A DNA stretch of 64,000 nt, taken from assembly GCA_016280445.1 (NCBI GenBank), contig JAEEGS010000069.1, positions 1 through 64,000 on the forward strand. Direction: 5' to 3'. The stretch's first letter is position 1; every line of letters starts with the position of its first letter. Made by a program: the position numbers and the translations under genes. The notes under the pieces were generated by a model. The model saw only the letters and a list, made by a program, of their open reading frames with translations. It was not told where the DNA came from and did not search any database. This stretch comes from Bacteroidaceae bacterium. Its GTDB lineage: Bacteria; Bacteroidota; Bacteroidia; Bacteroidales; Bacteroidaceae. This document shows, in pieces, positions 17,835 through 26,846 of this stretch.

Positions 17835-19124
17835 ATGGAACTGAAGAATTTATACGAACTCTTCCTGCAACATCCGACCATCACCACCGATAGCCGCGAT
17901 GTGCCAGAGGGTTCGATGTTTTTTGCCCTGAAAGGGGAAACTTTCGATGGCAATGCCTATGCCAAAATGGCTTTGGAACAGGGAGCAGCCTATGCCATCG
18001 TGGATGAAAAGGAGTATGCTGAAGAGGGTAACCAGCAATTGATTCTGGTGGACGATGTGCTCACCACCCTTCAGCAACTGGCAAGATATCATCGTGAACA
18101 ACTCGGCACCACCATCGTCGGCATCACGGGCACGAACGGCAAAACCACGACGAAGGAACTGATTGCCGCGGTGCTGAAGAAAAAGTACAACGTGCTCTAC
18201 ACACAGGGCAACTTCAACAACCACATCGGTGTGCCCAAGACGTTGCTGCAACTGACCAAGGAGCATGAGATGGCCGTCATCGAGATGGGTGCCAACCATC
18301 CGGGCGAAATCAAGACACTGGTGGAGATTGTGCGCCCCAACTATGGCATCATCACCAATGTGGGAAGGGCCCACCTGCTGGGGTTCGGTTCGTTCGAGGG
18401 TGTCATCCGCACGAAAGGTGAACTCTACGATTTCCTCAGGGAAACGAAAGGCACAGCGTTCATCAACAACGACAATCCGCATCTGCTGGGCATCAGCGAG
18501 GGACTGAAACTCGTGAAGTATGGACAAACGGATGCTCCCAACTTGCTGGTAAATGGCCAACTGGTGGAGTGTAACCCCTTCCTGAAACTGGAGTGGACTG
18601 GCGGTGTGGTGCAGACCCGACTCATCGGTTCCTACAACCTCGACAATGCCCTGGCCGCAGCCTGTATCGGCACGTTCTTCCAGATTCCAGCCAACGACAT
18701 CTGTGCCGCCTTGGAAGAGTACACACCATCAAACAACCGAAGCCAGTTGACGGTGACGAAAGACAATCGCCTTGTGGTGGATGCCTACAACGCCAATCCT
18801 ACCAGCATGAAGGCAGCGCTGGACAATTTCCGATACATCAAGGACGACCACAAGATGTGCATCCTCGGACAGATGGGTGAACTGGGCGATGTTTCAGAAG
18901 AGGAGCACCAGAAGGTGATTGACCTGATTGGCGAAGGTGGCTTCGAACAGGTGTGGCTGGTGGGCGAGAACTTTGCTAAGACGAACCGCCCTGCCGACTA
19001 TCGCCTCTTTGCCAATGTGGACGAGGTGAAAACCGCCCTTGCCACGAAAAAGCCCAAGGGATTCCTCATCCTCATCAAAGGCTCGAACAGCAACAAACTT
19101 GTGCAGACCGTAGAACTGCTGTAG
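17835..19124 (+). CDS. murF: UDP-N-acetylmuramoyl-tripeptide--D-alanyl-D-alanine ligase
   Basis: A 429-residue Mur ligase that adds D-Ala-D-Ala to the UDP-MurNAc tripeptide in the cytoplasm. The N-terminal substrate domain has TTDSRDVPEGSMFFALKG. The central ATPase domain has the P-loop GITGTNGKTTTKEL (near 98) and AVIEMGANHPGEI. The C-terminal domain has VVDAYNANPTSMKAAL and ILGQMGELGD. Start ATG 17835. The nonribosomal peptide synthetase gene begins only 16 bases after its stop, implying co-transcription. Confidence 0.96.
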   Translation: MELKNLYELFLQHPTITTDSRDVPEGSMFFALKGETFDGNAYAKMALEQGAAYAIVDEKEYAEEGNQQLILVDDVLTTLQQLARYHREQLGTTIVGITGTNGKTTTKELIAAVLKKKYNVLYTQGNFNNHIGVPKTLLQLTKEHEMAVIEMGANHPGEIKTLVEIVRPNYGIITNVGRAHLLGFGSFEGVIRTKGELYDFLRETKGTAFINNDNPHLLGISEGLKLVKYGQTDAPNLLVNGQLVECNPFLKLEWTGGVVQTRLIGSYNLDNALAAACIGTFFQIPANDICAALEEYTPSNNRSQLTVTKDNRLVVDAYNANPTSMKAALDNFRYIKDDHKMCILGQMGELGDVSEEEHQKVIDLIGEGGFEQVWLVGENFAKTNRPADYRLFANVDEVKTALATKKPKGFLILIKGSNSNKLVQTVELL

Positions 19125-19140
19125 CAATCATGCACAGACG

Positions 19141-22100
19141 ATGAAGACCTACCCTCTGTTGCAATCCCAGATAGGAGTCTATCACGCATGGAAGGCTGAC
19201 CCCACATCTGTAGCATACAACCTGCCGGCGGTTGTTCCCTTCTCGCTGAACATCGACATCGGCAGGCTGGCACAGGCATTGCATGACATCTGGGAAACAC
19301 GACAGGAACTGCACACACAATTCACCATCAACTCCAAAGGAGAGCCTTGCCAATGGGCTGACTCTTCTTTGGAGTTTCCTTTCACCTGCCGACAAAGCAC
19401 GGAGGATGAGGCTTTGCAATATATTGAGAAGGGTTTTGTGCGCCCCTTCGAAACATTGAACGGGCAACCTTTGGTGCGCTTCGAAGTCATCAAGACCGAA
19501 GTGCATCACTACCTGCTCTACGACATGCACCACCTCATCTGCGATGGTCTGACGCTCTCACTCGCCTTTCTCAATAACGATTTGCCCACTGCCTACGAGG
19601 GGCAAACGTTGACGCCTCATCCATACGGGCTCTATCAGCATGCCGAAGCGGAACAAGCATCGTTCTGTAGCGACAACTACCAGCGCGATGCCCTCTTTTA
19701 TCAGGAGCACTTCCGCAACATCGACTTCATCAGCCTGTCCGACAAGGTGGCAGACCCGTGGGGACAACGGCTGGAGGCAAGTGCCACGCTCGACATGGAT
19801 GCCATCAACCATTGGTGCCGACAGCAGAACACCACTCCCAACCATCTCTTCATGGCTGCCTTCAGCATCGTCTTGGCACGTCTCAGTGGAAATCAGAAGG
19901 TGGCGTTCATCGCTCTCCATCATGGCAGGACCGACCACCGATTGGCACAGGCATACGGCATGTTCGTGAGTTCCTTCCCTATCTTGGCACAAATCGACGA
20001 GGAACTGACCGTCTCTGACTTCATCAGCCAGTTGCGCCGATGGACAATGAGCACCATCCGTCATCAGACCTATCCGCTCACCCACCTGTGCCGCGACCTC
20101 CACAAGACCCCTTCCACCACCTTCGCCTTTCAAGGCAGCAATATCCTCGAACAGACCACCACTGGAGGGGAAATCACACAGGGCTATCAGCCCGTGCAAG
20201 GCACCACCAAGAATGACCTAAGTTGCACCATCTACACGAAGGGACAGCACTACGAGATACGGACAGAAGCCAGCGCATCACTTTGGAGCCAACAACGTCT
20301 GCAACGGATGGCAAATGCCGTTGCCGCCTGTGCGCAGAACCTGATGGCACATTCCAACGGCACTCTTGCCGACATCGACATCACCACCTCTCAACAGCGA
20401 GCAGAACTTCTTCAATTGGGGCAAGGCAAGCGACTTGACTACGACCACAGCCAAACTTTCGTGAGCCTCTTTCTGCAACAGGCAGCAGCAACCCCTGATG
20501 CCCTCGCTGTCACCGATGGAGAGACGTCACTCACCTATGATGAACTGAACCGCCGTTCTGCCGCTTTGGCCACCTATATCATGCAGAAACAATCCGTTAG
20601 ACCTGGTGACCATGTGGCCATTGCCACAGGCCAGTGCACAGCATTCCTCGTAGCCGCCATAGCCGTCTCACGCATGGGTGCCACCTACATCCCAATAGAT
20701 ACGGATTGGCCAGAAAGCCGGAAACGATACATCATGGAGGATGCACAAGTGGTCGCCACCATTGACGGGAACGAGCATCTTTCAGCCATCACGCCCATCA
20801 GCCTCAACCTCAACAGGGCTGCCCCTTCCTCTCTTGCCTACATCATCTACACCTCTGGCACCACTGGACATCCGAAAGGTGTGATGATACCCCATCATGC
20901 CCTGCTCAACTTCGTCCATTCCATCGTCAACCTTTTTGGCCTCACATCTGAAAGCCGCATCAGTTGCCACTCTTCAGTCGCTTTCGATGCCTCGGTGGAA
21001 GACCTCTTCCCCGTGCTCACGGTGGGTGGCAGCGTCCACATCATGCCAGAGAGCATCCGACGCAATCCCGCCCAAATTCATCAGTTCATTCTCGACCACC
21101 ACATCACAGGCGGATGCTACACCACCCATTTGGGCGTGATGCTGGCACAACATTTCCCACTTTCCCAGGACTACCTCTGTTTGGGAGGCGAACGGCTGAC
21201 CACGTATTTGGACACACAGCCGCGGGTCTTCAACACGTATGGCCCCACTGAGTTCACGGTGGATGCCACCTACTACGCATTGCCTGCCTCTGCCCCTTCG
21301 TCCCTTGTCTCGAAGAATCCACCCATCGGCCGTCCATTTCCCAATCTGACGGCATACGTGGTCGATAGCCAAGGGCATCTTCTGCCACGAGGTGAGGTGG
21401 GAGAACTGCAACTGGCTGGTTCACAGATATCCAAGGGCTACTGGAAACAACCTCAGGAGACCATCGAAGCCTTTGCCGAGAACCCGCACGTTCAGGCTCA
21501 GACGTACCGAACGGGCGACCTTGTGCGTTGGAACGAGGAGGGGCAACTGGAATATCTTGGCCGTAAAGACCGCCAACTCAAGCTGCACGGCTACCGCATC
21601 GAACCAGAAGAGATAGAACAGCAACTCCTTCAGATAGAGGGTGTCCGGCAGGCTGCCGTCACCATGATTCATCCTCAAGACAAGCCACAACTCTGTGCTT
21701 ACTTCACAGCTGACTGTTCCCTCTCACCAGCGCATCTCACCCTAGAATTAAGCCGTTCCCTTCCTCCTTACATGGTGCCCGCACTCTTCTGCCAACTGGC
21801 AAAAATGCCACTCACAACAACGGGAAAGACCGATTACAACAGTCTTCCCCAACCAGACGTTGATGCTCCTGCCGATGTTCCTCCCGCCAATGAGGAGGAG
21901 CGCCTCTGGTGCGACCTCTTCGCCCAAGTGACAGGAACGCCCCATGTGGGAGCCACCGACAATTTCTTCCACATTGGCGGCACCTCCATCCTTGTTGCCT
22001 CCCTACAGGCTGAGGCACTCCGACACAGCATCCATCTCGCATACGGCGATGTGTTCGCTTACCCAACTCCACAAGCGTTGGCTCAACACCTCAACAACCA

Positions 22101-23154
22101 CAAAATCGACATCGTCGACGTCGACCAACCGATGTCGACGACATCGGCAAGTCGACGTCGACGACATCGGCAAAGAGGTACTGAAAGCGCCCCTATCGGA
22201 GATATTCTTCTCACGGGTGCCACGGGCTTCCTTGGCCGTCACGTGCTCATCGAGTACCTCAACACCGAAACTGGCACAGCATATTGTCTTGTCCGCTCCA
22301 CCGACGAAGCACATGCCTACCAACGTCTGCTCGAAACCCTCGGCGGCACTGGAGTTGAGTCTCACCTCGGCACACGCATCATTCCCATCGCAGGCAATCT
22401 CCAATCCCTCACTCCTCATCAACTGCCAGCCTCCATCAACACCGTCATCCATTGTGCTGCCGACACACGCCACTTCGCTGCCGACAACATCATTGAAGAC
22501 ACCAACATCTACGGCACCGACCGCATCATCAGTTTCTGTCTTGCCAAGTCGGCACGGCTCATCCATATCTCCACCCTCAGCGTTGCCCTTCTGCCTCAAG
22601 AGGACGCTGATTCCATTGTGCACACAGGGTTAAGCAACCCCTACATCCAATCCAAAGCAATAGCAGAACAGCACATTCTTGAGGCCATTGCCCATCATGG
22701 ACTGAATGCCACCATCATGCGCATCGGAAACCTTGCCACCCCACTTGGACAGGCACATGGAGGGCTACTCGACACCCTCGACACATTCCGTTTCCTAGGC
22801 GAATACCCACAATCGCTGGCCGACCTCCCCATTGACCTCTCCCCTGTCCATCTGACTGCACGTGCCATTCTCCTGCTGGCTGCTCATGCCACCAACTGCA
22901 CCATCCTTCATCCTTACAATCCACACACCACCACACTCGGTGCCTATCTCCAACAGCACGGCAACCCCACCCCCGTCGGCGACACCCAATTCCAAAACAC
23001 CCTCAAACAAGCCATGAACGACCCCAATCGACTGGCCATGCTGGTTCCCCTGCTCCACTATCAAGCCATGAAAGACACAAACACCCTTCTACCCACCTTG
23101 CCCGACAACTCCCAAGAATGCCAGCTGCTTGAAGAGTCAGGTTTTGCATGGTAG
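19141..23154 (+). CDS. single-module nonribosomal peptide synthetase, C-A-T-reductase
   Basis: A 1337-residue synthetase. A condensation domain comes first (about 1-430; HHxxxDG motif as MHHLICDG near 132). An adenylation domain follows (about 440-900; SGTTGHPKGVMI, NTYGPTEF, YRTGDLVRW, TGKTDYNSLP), then a carrier domain with the phosphopantetheine Ser in HIGGTSILV (near 947). Last is a thioester-reductase domain (about 1020-1337; LLTGATGFLGRHVL and the YxxxK pair in NPYIQSK). Hand alignment to PheA gives specificity residues D-A-E-C-C-G-T-V-D-K; the acidic E and D might suit a basic amino acid, a weak guess. Reductive release would give an aldehyde or alcohol. The leading condensation domain suggests N-acylation or a partner protein elsewhere. 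Confidence 0.93.
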   Translation: MKTYPLLQSQIGVYHAWKADPTSVAYNLPAVVPFSLNIDIGRLAQALHDIWETRQELHTQFTINSKGEPCQWADSSLEFPFTCRQSTEDEALQYIEKGFVRPFETLNGQPLVRFEVIKTEVHHYLLYDMHHLICDGLTLSLAFLNNDLPTAYEGQTLTPHPYGLYQHAEAEQASFCSDNYQRDALFYQEHFRNIDFISLSDKVADPWGQRLEASATLDMDAINHWCRQQNTTPNHLFMAAFSIVLARLSGNQKVAFIALHHGRTDHRLAQAYGMFVSSFPILAQIDEELTVSDFISQLRRWTMSTIRHQTYPLTHLCRDLHKTPSTTFAFQGSNILEQTTTGGEITQGYQPVQGTTKNDLSCTIYTKGQHYEIRTEASASLWSQQRLQRMANAVAACAQNLMAHSNGTLADIDITTSQQRAELLQLGQGKRLDYDHSQTFVSLFLQQAAATPDALAVTDGETSLTYDELNRRSAALATYIMQKQSVRPGDHVAIATGQCTAFLVAAIAVSRMGATYIPIDTDWPESRKRYIMEDAQVVATIDGNEHLSAITPISLNLNRAAPSSLAYIIYTSGTTGHPKGVMIPHHALLNFVHSIVNLFGLTSESRISCHSSVAFDASVEDLFPVLTVGGSVHIMPESIRRNPAQIHQFILDHHITGGCYTTHLGVMLAQHFPLSQDYLCLGGERLTTYLDTQPRVFNTYGPTEFTVDATYYALPASAPSSLVSKNPPIGRPFPNLTAYVVDSQGHLLPRGEVGELQLAGSQISKGYWKQPQETIEAFAENPHVQAQTYRTGDLVRWNEEGQLEYLGRKDRQLKLHGYRIEPEEIEQQLLQIEGVRQAAVTMIHPQDKPQLCAYFTADCSLSPAHLTLELSRSLPPYMVPALFCQLAKMPLTTTGKTDYNSLPQPDVDAPADVPPANEEERLWCDLFAQVTGTPHVGATDNFFHIGGTSILVASLQAEALRHSIHLAYGDVFAYPTPQALAQHLNNHKIDIVDVDQPMSTTSASRRRRHRQRGTESAPIGDILLTGATGFLGRHVLIEYLNTETGTAYCLVRSTDEAHAYQRLLETLGGTGVESHLGTRIIPIAGNLQSLTPHQLPASINTVIHCAADTRHFAADNIIEDTNIYGTDRIISFCLAKSARLIHISTLSVALLPQEDADSIVHTGLSNPYIQSKAIAEQHILEAIAHHGLNATIMRIGNLATPLGQAHGGLLDTLDTFRFLGEYPQSLADLPIDLSPVHLTARAILLLAAHATNCTILHPYNPHTTTLGAYLQQHGNPTPVGDTQFQNTLKQAMNDPNRLAMLVPLLHYQAMKDTNTLLPTLPDNSQECQLLEESGFAW
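22107..22173 (+). repeat. GTCGAC-rich direct/inverted repeat in NRPS linker
   Basis: The DNA for the linker between carrier and reductase domains is a run of GTCGAC palindromes. The 17-mer GTCGACGACATCGGCAA occurs exactly at 22134-22150 and 22157-22173, and related ACATCG/CGATGT units lie upstream. The encoded linker is unusually basic (SRRRRHRQRG). It looks like local slippage expansion in a tolerant linker. Confidence 0.8.
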
Positions 23155-23221
23155 GAGCACTTTTTTGACACCTAAGCGAAATTTTATCCATGATGAGTCA
23201 TGATTTATGGTATAAAATCCC

Positions 23222-23229
23222 TACTTTTG
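23222..23229 (+). promoter_or_regulatory. -7 element before the repeat-rich secreted protein
   Basis: TACTTTTG fits the TAnnTTTG consensus and lies 29 bases before the ATG at 23259. A clear -33 TTTG at the right distance is not seen. It suggests that the downstream gene is transcribed on its own and not only from the synthetase transcript. Confidence 0.5.
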
Positions 23230-23258
23230 CACACAGAAACCACCAAACGACACTGATA

Positions 23259-24167
23259 ATGAACGGGAAAATCATCCTATTACTTTGGCTGGCACTGGCT
23301 TTGCACATCGACATGACAGCTCAAACCCAAGCACCCACCCCCACCACGAACGAAGAGGTGGTGCAGGATCTGAAGACACGCATCAGAACTGCCAAGGAGA
23401 AGGTGCGCGCCAGTCGTACACAACTGAAAGATGACGAGCGAGAAGTGGCAAGACTGACACGCGACTTGGAGCGCACTCGCCGACAAATCCAAAAAGACAA
23501 ACTTGCCGCAAGAAAGGCAAAAGCCAAGGGAAAGACCTACACACCCAAAGTGGTCACTCCTCCAACAACCACCTCAAAAACAAGTGCTCCAAAGACAACT
23601 GCTCCAAAAACGAGCACTCCAGAAACAAGCGCTCCAAAGACGAGTGCTCCAAAGACGAGTGCCTCAAAGGCTAATGCTCCTAAGGCTAACGTTCCAAAGA
23701 CAAATGCTCCAAAGACAAATGCTCCAAAGACAAAGACGTCCAAAACAGAAGCTCCAAAAACAGAAGCTCCCCAAACGGTTGTAGAAAAAAGAAAAGCCAG
23801 CCTCGCAGCTACAAAATCGGCTAAAGAGGAGAAAAAACAAAAAGAAGAAAAGGCTCCCAAAGCCGAAAAGGCACCGAAAGTAGAGAAAGCACCTAAGACT
23901 AAACAGACGCCCAAGACTGAACCAGCACCTAAAGTAGAGAAGGCACCTAAGACTGAGCCAGCGCCTAAGGTTGAAAAAGCGCCAAAAGCAGAGAAAGCAC
24001 CTAAGGCAGAAAAAGCACCTAAGGCAGAGAAGACTCCAAAGGCACAAAAGAAAGAAGAACGTGAAACAAAAGTCACCCCCAAGAAGCGCAATGTGAAAGT
24101 CAGCGTGAGACGTAAACGCGACATGAAAAGTGATGACACGGAGGAGGACAATGAAACCGATGAATAA
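23259..24167 (+). CDS. secreted Lys/Ala/Pro-repeat protein
   Basis: A 302-residue protein I do not recognise. Residues 1-22 are a signal peptide (GKIILLLWLALALHIDMTAQ). Residues about 30-85 form a coiled coil (VARLTRDLERTRRQIQKDKL). The rest is low complexity: runs of A-P-K-T/N/S units, then A-P-K-[AV]-E-K units, ending in a basic patch (KKRNVKVSVRRKRD) and an acidic tail. The coiled coil plus extended Pro/Lys region suggests a periplasmic or envelope spacer, perhaps peptidoglycan- or nucleic-acid-binding; that is speculation. The frame also opens at 23190, but a promoter lies in between, supporting ATG 23259. It follows the synthetase by 104 bases. Confidence 0.7.
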   Translation: MNGKIILLLWLALALHIDMTAQTQAPTPTTNEEVVQDLKTRIRTAKEKVRASRTQLKDDEREVARLTRDLERTRRQIQKDKLAARKAKAKGKTYTPKVVTPPTTTSKTSAPKTTAPKTSTPETSAPKTSAPKTSASKANAPKANVPKTNAPKTNAPKTKTSKTEAPKTEAPQTVVEKRKASLAATKSAKEEKKQKEEKAPKAEKAPKVEKAPKTKQTPKTEPAPKVEKAPKTEPAPKVEKAPKAEKAPKAEKAPKAEKTPKAQKKEERETKVTPKKRNVKVSVRRKRDMKSDDTEEDNETDE

Positions 24168-24171
24168 AAAA

Positions 24172-24207
24172 AAAGGTGAAGAGCATCAAACTCTTCACCT
24201 TTTTTTA
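24172..24207. terminator. bidirectional rho-independent terminator
   Basis: A perfect 12-base stem, AAAGGTGAAGAG (24172-24183) with CTCTTCACCTTT (24191-24202), a 7-base loop, T residues on the right and A residues on the left. It serves both converging genes: the repeat protein (+) and the nitroreductase (-), whose stop it overlaps. Confidence 0.9.
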
Positions 24208-24705
24208 TTTCATTATCTCACAGAGATCTTTCCGTTTCTTTTCCTTGGGTTCATCCGCAGCATAGCCCAATGGTATAAGAACTGCAGGCTCTTCATTCTC
24301 GGCACAGGGGAAAAGGCTTTTGCATAAGGCTGCATCGAAATTGCACACCCAACACGTGGCCAACCCTTGTTCTGTCGCTGCCAGACAAAGATGCTCCACA
24401 GCAATGGCAATGTCGATGTTTCCATGTGGTTTACCATCTGCACGCACCCAAGCCTCATCATGCAAGATGGAAGCAATGATATACATCGGTGCCGTAGCGA
24501 ACCAGTCGCGATGATAGCATTGGCACAACTTGGCCCGTTCCTCTTCGTTTTTCACAATACGGAACTTCCAAGGTTGACGGTTAACCGCCGACGGCGCAAA
24601 CCGAACACACTCCATGATGTAGTCCACCTTTTCCTGTTCTACATCACGATTCTGATAGTCACGACAACTATACCTTTCCTTTACAAGTGCCAAAAAGTCC
24701 TTCAT
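24205..24705 (-). CDS. nitroreductase-family protein
   Basis: A 166-residue FMN-dependent oxidoreductase of the nitroreductase superfamily. The N-terminal FMN-phosphate motif is KERYSCRDYQNRDV, followed by VRFAPSAVNRQPWKFRIV and the C-terminal EQGLATCWVCNF. It is at the small end of the family. The natural substrate cannot be inferred; such proteins reduce nitro compounds, quinones or flavins. It stands alone, facing the terminator at 24172-24207. Confidence 0.9.
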   Translation of the reverse strand: MKDFLALVKERYSCRDYQNRDVEQEKVDYIMECVRFAPSAVNRQPWKFRIVKNEEERAKLCQCYHRDWFATAPMYIIASILHDEAWVRADGKPHGNIDIAIAVEHLCLAATEQGLATCWVCNFDAALCKSLFPCAENEEPAVLIPLGYAADEPKEKKRKDLCEIMK

Positions 24706-24752
24706 ATTCTTTTCTGTAAAAAGTTGCGTTCAAACTTCACAACCATAATTTG

Positions 24753-24833
24753 TGCGCCTGACAGGACTCGAACCTGCACATCAGAGATACTAGATCCTAA
24801 GTCTAGCGCGTCTACCAATTCCGCCACAAGCGC
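24753..24833 (-). tRNA. tRNA-Leu (anticodon UAG)
   Basis: Read on the minus strand, the acceptor stem GCGCTTG (24833-24827) pairs with CAGGCGC before discriminator A at 24753. The anticodon arm is CTAGA-CTTAGGA-TCTAG with anticodon TAG, reading CUA. The T arm carries GTTCGAGTC, and a longer class II variable arm fits leucine. The 3' CCA is not encoded. A TACCTTTG element further upstream on the same strand could be its promoter. Confidence 0.95.
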
Positions 24834-24930
24834 ATACAGACAAAGTCAATTCCTTTTTGAGATTTGCGAGTGCAAAGGTAAGAATAAAAAACCGAAAACT
24901 AAAAACTAAAAACTAAAAATCGAGGTATTT

Positions 24931-25953
24931 TCATTTTCCACCCCCTAAATAAACCCGCGCTTTTTCGATGTAGGTATCCTTTTTCTGTGCGAGGTCAGCA
25001 CCCGACATAGCAAGAGAAATGTTAGGCTCTATGCCAAATTCCGTGTGCTGCATGTCTGCATCGTAGAAGATGACGGCACTATAGCGGACAGTCCATCCGT
25101 TGGGGAGTTCGCTAGTAAATGGCATGCCGGAACCACCACCTGTGCGGTCGCCCATGATGGTGACATTGGGACATAATTTCATGCACTTCACAAAATCATT
25201 GGCCGCAGAATATACAGCACGGTTGGTAAGCACCACAACTGGTTTCTGCCATCGGAATCCATCGGAAGCAGGGTCAAGATAAACGGCCTTAGGTGTGGAG
25301 AAGTCATTGCGACCTTTGCCCGTTTTATGAGAAACATAGCCAACAAGAAGTTTTTTGTTGGTAAAATGGGAGGCAAGAGTCTGGGCCTTGGTAAGTTGCC
25401 CTCCTCCATTGCCACGCACATCGATGATGAGTCCATTGCAATTGGCCAACGCATTGAGCATCGAACTGACATTTCCATCGCCAATGCCTTCCACAAAACT
25501 CTCACACCGCACATAGCCGATGTTATCGTCAAGGGTGATGTACTTAAGTCCCGAGGCGATAGAATAATTATGCCCCAGATAAAGTTTGGCAATGCTGTCG
25601 TTATAGTTCTCCGGGTAATCTTCATAGAAACTCCAATTACGACCAAAGTCGAAGGAGGCGCTGAGGTTGACATGACCGTCTTTCAGTTCGGAAAGCATGG
25701 CCGTGAGCACCTCGAAAAGTTGGGTGTTGTTCATGCCCTCATTCACCTTGGCTGCATAGCGCGCATGCACCTCATCCCAGTCAACACCCAGTTCTCCCTT
25801 CTTGTAATCGAAGAAACAATAGTGCTCGTTCATGATTTTCCACAAAGCCTCAAAGTTTCCCTGCTTAGAATTATCATAGTGATCTTCCTGCACACAAGAA
25901 TGGAAAACCATGAGTGACAAGCTTAAAACTATCAATGAGAGATTCTTTTTCAT
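24931..25953 (-). CDS. S41-family peptidase, lipoprotein
   Basis: A 340-residue serine protease of the C-terminal-processing (tail-specific) family. The N-terminus is a lipoprotein signal ending in VFHSC, so Cys-20 is probably lipidated. The S41 core shows LKDGHVNL, CNGLIIDVRGNGGG, and the likely nucleophile Ser in NRAVYSAANDF (near 255), with IMGDRTGGGSGMP after it. The substrate is unknown. Its start overlaps the DUF3316 gene by 4 bases, and it ends the parC operon. Confidence 0.9.
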   Translation of the reverse strand: MKKNLSLIVLSLSLMVFHSCVQEDHYDNSKQGNFEALWKIMNEHYCFFDYKKGELGVDWDEVHARYAAKVNEGMNNTQLFEVLTAMLSELKDGHVNLSASFDFGRNWSFYEDYPENYNDSIAKLYLGHNYSIASGLKYITLDDNIGYVRCESFVEGIGDGNVSSMLNALANCNGLIIDVRGNGGGQLTKAQTLASHFTNKKLLVGYVSHKTGKGRNDFSTPKAVYLDPASDGFRWQKPVVVLTNRAVYSAANDFVKCMKLCPNVTIMGDRTGGGSGMPFTSELPNGWTVRYSAVIFYDADMQHTEFGIEPNISLAMSGADLAQKKDTYIEKARVYLGGGK

Positions 25954-26807
25954 CGGCGGTAGAAATATTTATTGAAGCCAATCATGAAGTCATGCGTGTA
26001 ACTATGGTACTTCAAGTGGTTAAACGTAGATTGGTTAAACTGTGCCACATAACCTACACGAAGGACAGTGCGACGAATGGGGATGTCGAGGGTGAGACGA
26101 TGACGCATGGAAGGCATGTTACCCGGATAGGCAAAGACCACATTGTGGTCATGGTGCCGGAGTTCGAAAGCCTCATAGTAACTCTGCCCGTAGTTGGGCG
26201 AAAAAGCGATGCCCATGAGAGGAACAGACACCTGATAACGCCAAAGGTAATGATGTTTGGCAATAACCATATCGTAGGTAGCCATAGCACTCATGTCAAT
26301 CATGAGGTCGGCTTTGGCTTGTGCTGGGTTGTTACCGCTTCTGTCAATGTAAATGCCGCCAAGATACCCAGAAGCAGCAAGTCCTGCAGCAAGGTTCCAT
26401 GGCGAGGATGAACGTTCCACGGGATTGACAGTATTACCACCTGCGAACTGATAGAACCATCCTTGGGAATAACGGATACCTCCAGCATATTCCTTAATAT
26501 TGCGGACATGGTTCTTGTTAATGGCTCCATTCACATCTATCAACACCTGGTTAGATACCCTTCCACCCCACAATGTCGTCATGCGCTGAGTCTCGCGCTG
26601 AATTCGGATGTCAGTTCCCGTGTAGTTGTAGGGCGACAAGTATGTGTCCAGGATGTTCGCTCCTCCCACACCTATCATAGTTGAATGGAGCGATTCCTTG
26701 TTAAGCGGCAGGGTGATGGTTTCCTGCCCATAAACACAAAGGCTCAGCAACAGCATTACTACTGTTGCCAAGCCTTTACACATTATTATATTATATAAGT
26801 GTCTCAT
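25950..26807 (-). CDS. DUF3316-like outer-membrane-type protein
   Basis: A 285-residue secreted protein resembling the Bacteroidetes DUF3316 family. A signal peptide (about 1-27, ending VYGQ) is followed by alternating amphipathic strands rich in Tyr and Gly and a terminal aromatic residue run (FMIGFNKYFYRR), which suggests a small beta-barrel. No enzymatic motif is visible. It lies between parC and the S41 lipoprotein and is translationally coupled to the latter. Confidence 0.75.
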   Translation of the reverse strand: MRHLYNIIMCKGLATVVMLLLSLCVYGQETITLPLNKESLHSTMIGVGGANILDTYLSPYNYTGTDIRIQRETQRMTTLWGGRVSNQVLIDVNGAINKNHVRNIKEYAGGIRYSQGWFYQFAGGNTVNPVERSSSPWNLAAGLAASGYLGGIYIDRSGNNPAQAKADLMIDMSAMATYDMVIAKHHYLWRYQVSVPLMGIAFSPNYGQSYYEAFELRHHDHNVVFAYPGNMPSMRHRLTLDIPIRRTVLRVGYVAQFNQSTFNHLKYHSYTHDFMIGFNKYFYRR

Positions 26808-26846
26808 CGTGTCAGCTTCGAATGGTTCCCCCTCAGAACTGGAGCC

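Noticed and set aside
23537-24151. Minus-strand repeat frame rich in Phe/Gly/Ala
   Set aside because: It is the complement of the Lys/Pro/Ala repeat gene; the plus-strand frame has a signal peptide, coiled coil and terminator.
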